Shown: one piece after another, positions 5,875-7,467 of the stretch
Layout of the letters: every line of letters starts with the position of its first letter
How positions within the stretch are numbered: the stretch's first letter is position 1
Assembly: GCA_022570975.1 (NCBI GenBank)
Contig: JACZYS010000128.1
Span: 1 to 7,467 of the forward strand
DNA from: Candidatus Zixiibacteriota bacterium
GTDB lineage: Bacteria > Zixibacteria > MSB-5A5 > GN15 > FEB-12
Reading direction: 5' to 3'
Length of the DNA: 7,467 nt
The notes under the pieces: generated by a model
What the model was told of the DNA's origin: nothing
The model's input: the letters and a program-made list of their open reading frames with translations, nothing else
The model's database searches: none
Translations under genes and position numbers: made by a program

Positions 5875-7453
5875 TCTTAATACCAGCGTCATTGTTTCTC
5901 TGGCAAAAAGAGATTTGCGCACCTATTTCAGCAGTCCTACCGGTTATCTCTTTATAACCTTATTCATTTTCCTCAGTGCCGCCGCCGCTTTCTGGCAGGC
6001 TCCGTTTTTTAGAAATAATCTGGCAAATTTAGAACAGCTCAATAATCTTTTTCCATATCTGCTTTTGTTTTTTATTCCCGCATTAACCATGGCCGTCTGG
6101 TCAGAAGAAAAAAAACAGGGCACTGATGAATTGTTATTGACCTTACCGGTCTCTGACCTTGAGATTGTGCTGGGCAAATACTTTGCATCACTGGGGATAT
6201 ATTTTATTTCACTGCTTCTCTCACTGAGTCATGTGATTGTTCTGTACTGGCTCGGTTCACCGGATATCGGTTTAATGTTTGCCAACTATGTCGGATATTT
6301 TTTCGCCGGCGCAGCTTTAATTTCCGTTGGAATGCTGGCCTCGATGCTCACCGCTAACGGAACAATTGCTTTTGTTCTGGGAGCGGTCTTTTGCTCGTTT
6401 TTTGTATTTGTTACTTCGACTCAATGGGTGATAAGTGAATCATTGCAAAAATTTCTCGCCCCGATCGGTATTTTTAACCACTTCGACAGCTTTTCCAGAG
6501 GCCTGATTTCTTTTTCAGGGATATTATATTTTCTTTCCATTGCCTCTCTCTTTATTTATTTCAACACAATCCTGATTGGAAAAAGACACTGGCCGGCTAT
6601 GGCCGGCGGATACAAATTTGGACTGCATCACCTTGTCCGTGGAATCGCTCTGGTCATTGCCATAATAAGTCTTAATCTGATTGTCAGCCGGGCCAATATG
6701 AGGGTCGATGTCACCGCCGAGCAGCTTCACTCTTTATCTGATGAAACCAAAGAATTAATTAAAGAACTGCCTGAGGAAAGACCGGTATTGGTTCAGGCCT
6801 TTATTTCGCCTGAAGTGCCACAGGAGTTTGTTGAGACAAGGCTGAACATAATCAGCAAGCTGGATGAACTTTCAGCCATAGCCGGAGATAAGGTGCAGGT
6901 CATAATTTATGATACCGAACCCTATAGCCAGGAAGCGACCGATGCCAGAGAGAAATTTGGCATTTATCAAAAACAGTCATTGGTAACCGGAGGCGGAAGA
7001 AGCGAAGTCTCAGATATTTTTCTTGGTATTGCTTTTACCAGCGGCGCCAATGAAACGGTAATACCGTTTTTTGACAAAGGTCTGCCGGTTGAATATGAAT
7101 TGGTAAGAAGTATTCGCATTGCGGCTAAATCTAAACGAAGCAAAATTGGGCTGCTTACCACCGAAGCCAAAATGTACGGCGGTTTTGATTTTCAAACGAT
7201 GAGTTCCAACCCACCCTGGGCTGTTGTTTCTGAACTTCAAAAACAATACGAAGTTGTACAAGTCTCAGCCTCTGAGCCGATTGAGCAGGAGATGGAAGCA
7301 TTGCTGGCTGTTTTGCCTTCATCCATGTCCCAAATAGAGATGGATAACCTGCAAAAATATGTAACCGCCGGAAACCCGACCCTTCTTTTGTTTGACCCGG
7401 TTCTATTGTTAATTTTTCATTGCTTAACTCATTATCAATTCCGGAAACACTAA
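5867..7453 (+). CDS. GldF-GldG fusion: ABC-2 permease plus extracytoplasmic GldG-type domain, frame broken near the 3' end
   Basis: Residues 1-240 are a GldF-type permease: an amphipathic start with RDLRTYFSSPTGY, six membrane segments (about 26-43, 62-78, 106-128, 140-161, 165-184 and 217-237), and the hallmark WSEEKKQGTDELLLTLPVSD loop (78-97). A seventh segment (255-275) begins the GldG-type part, followed by DVTAEQLHSLSDETKELI (281-298), the first element of the ABC-transporter auxiliary domain, then DIFLGIAF, GLPVEYEL and GGFDFQTMSS. The chain as read is 528 residues and ends shortly after LLLFDPV. Homologues as I know them continue here with a DPxPxxNxSLxP-like stretch and several hundred more residues. 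The in-frame tail after V512 does not fit, whereas another frame does, so a lost base near 7400-7404 is likely (error or real mutation). The start at 5867 is chosen for its GAGG site; 5840 would add nine residues. The cargo is unknown. Confidence 0.85.
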   Translation: MLNLNTSVIVSLAKRDLRTYFSSPTGYLFITLFIFLSAAAAFWQAPFFRNNLANLEQLNNLFPYLLLFFIPALTMAVWSEEKKQGTDELLLTLPVSDLEIVLGKYFASLGIYFISLLLSLSHVIVLYWLGSPDIGLMFANYVGYFFAGAALISVGMLASMLTANGTIAFVLGAVFCSFFVFVTSTQWVISESLQKFLAPIGIFNHFDSFSRGLISFSGILYFLSIASLFIYFNTILIGKRHWPAMAGGYKFGLHHLVRGIALVIAIISLNLIVSRANMRVDVTAEQLHSLSDETKELIKELPEERPVLVQAFISPEVPQEFVETRLNIISKLDELSAIAGDKVQVIIYDTEPYSQEATDAREKFGIYQKQSLVTGGGRSEVSDIFLGIAFTSGANETVIPFFDKGLPVEYELVRSIRIAAKSKRSKIGLLTTEAKMYGGFDFQTMSSNPPWAVVSELQKQYEVVQVSASEPIEQEMEALLAVLPSSMSQIEMDNLQKYVTAGNPTLLLFDPVLLLIFHCLTHYQFRKH

Positions 7454-7467
7454 TGTCTAATTCAATT
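7396..7467 (+). other. Out-of-frame continuation of the GldG-type domain
   Basis: Reading from 7396 gives PGSIVNFSLLNSLSIPETLM and runs open to the window end, while the frame of the main gene hits TAA at 7451-7453. This alternative frame is closed upstream by TGA at 7393-7395, so the switch must fall after that. Adding one base near 7402 turns the junction into DPVPIVNFSLL, which fits the conserved motif expected after LLLFDP. The gene therefore probably continues past the right edge. Confidence 0.6.

Noticed and set aside
5944..7261. Leftward open frames of 67-83 codons within the permease gene
   Set aside because: They are antisense shadows of a strongly supported membrane protein gene, with no ribosome sites or family features.
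1..7467. CRISPR array, tRNA, rRNA or insertion sequence
   Set aside because: No regularly spaced repeat family, no cloverleaf-like or rRNA-like sequence, and no transposase frame was seen by eye on either strand.

Overview
The window (about 40% G+C by eye, dense coding, strong Shine-Dalgarno sites) holds two divergent operons separated by a 320-base promoter region. It looks like a bacterial chromosome from the FCB or PVC side of the tree. The leftward pair of exported amidohydrolase-like proteins resembles a gene pair I associate with Bacteroidota and relatives. The rightward GldF-GldG fusion is a layout I associate more with Planctomycetota, Lentisphaerota and similar groups than with gliding Bacteroidota, where the two are usually separate. 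I cannot place the organism more closely from the sequence alone.

Left edge (1-309): no convincing gene. It contains an intrinsic terminator for the leftward operon (258-287), a perfect CRP-type palindrome just beyond it (233-250), and a possible leftward promoter that would serve something beyond the left edge.

Leftward operon (4774 to 310): a 1055-residue exported protein with two amidohydrolase modules joined by a beta-rich segment and a Ser/Asp/Glu linker, then a 435-residue exported amidohydrolase-like protein whose start overlaps the first gene's stop by 11 bases. Of the three amidohydrolase modules, only the C-terminal one of the large protein keeps the HxH metal motif and a full set of later His/Asp ligands. 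The other two look like pseudoenzyme modules. The pair is probably a periplasmic or surface hydrolase plus non-catalytic partners. The substrate is unknown.

Divergent intergenic region (4775-5094): a good sigma70-like promoter candidate for each operon, plus an 11-base perfect inverted repeat. One arm of the repeat lies inside the leftward promoter and the other in the leader, which suggests an operator pair.

Rightward operon (5095 to the right edge): a GldA-type ABC ATPase, then (8-base overlap) a permease of the GldF type fused to a GldG-type extracytoplasmic domain. Together they would form an ABC-2 type transporter. The fusion gene as read stops at 7453, in the middle of a conserved GldG motif. 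A different frame continues the expected motif to the window end, so a single missing base near 7400-7404 is likely.
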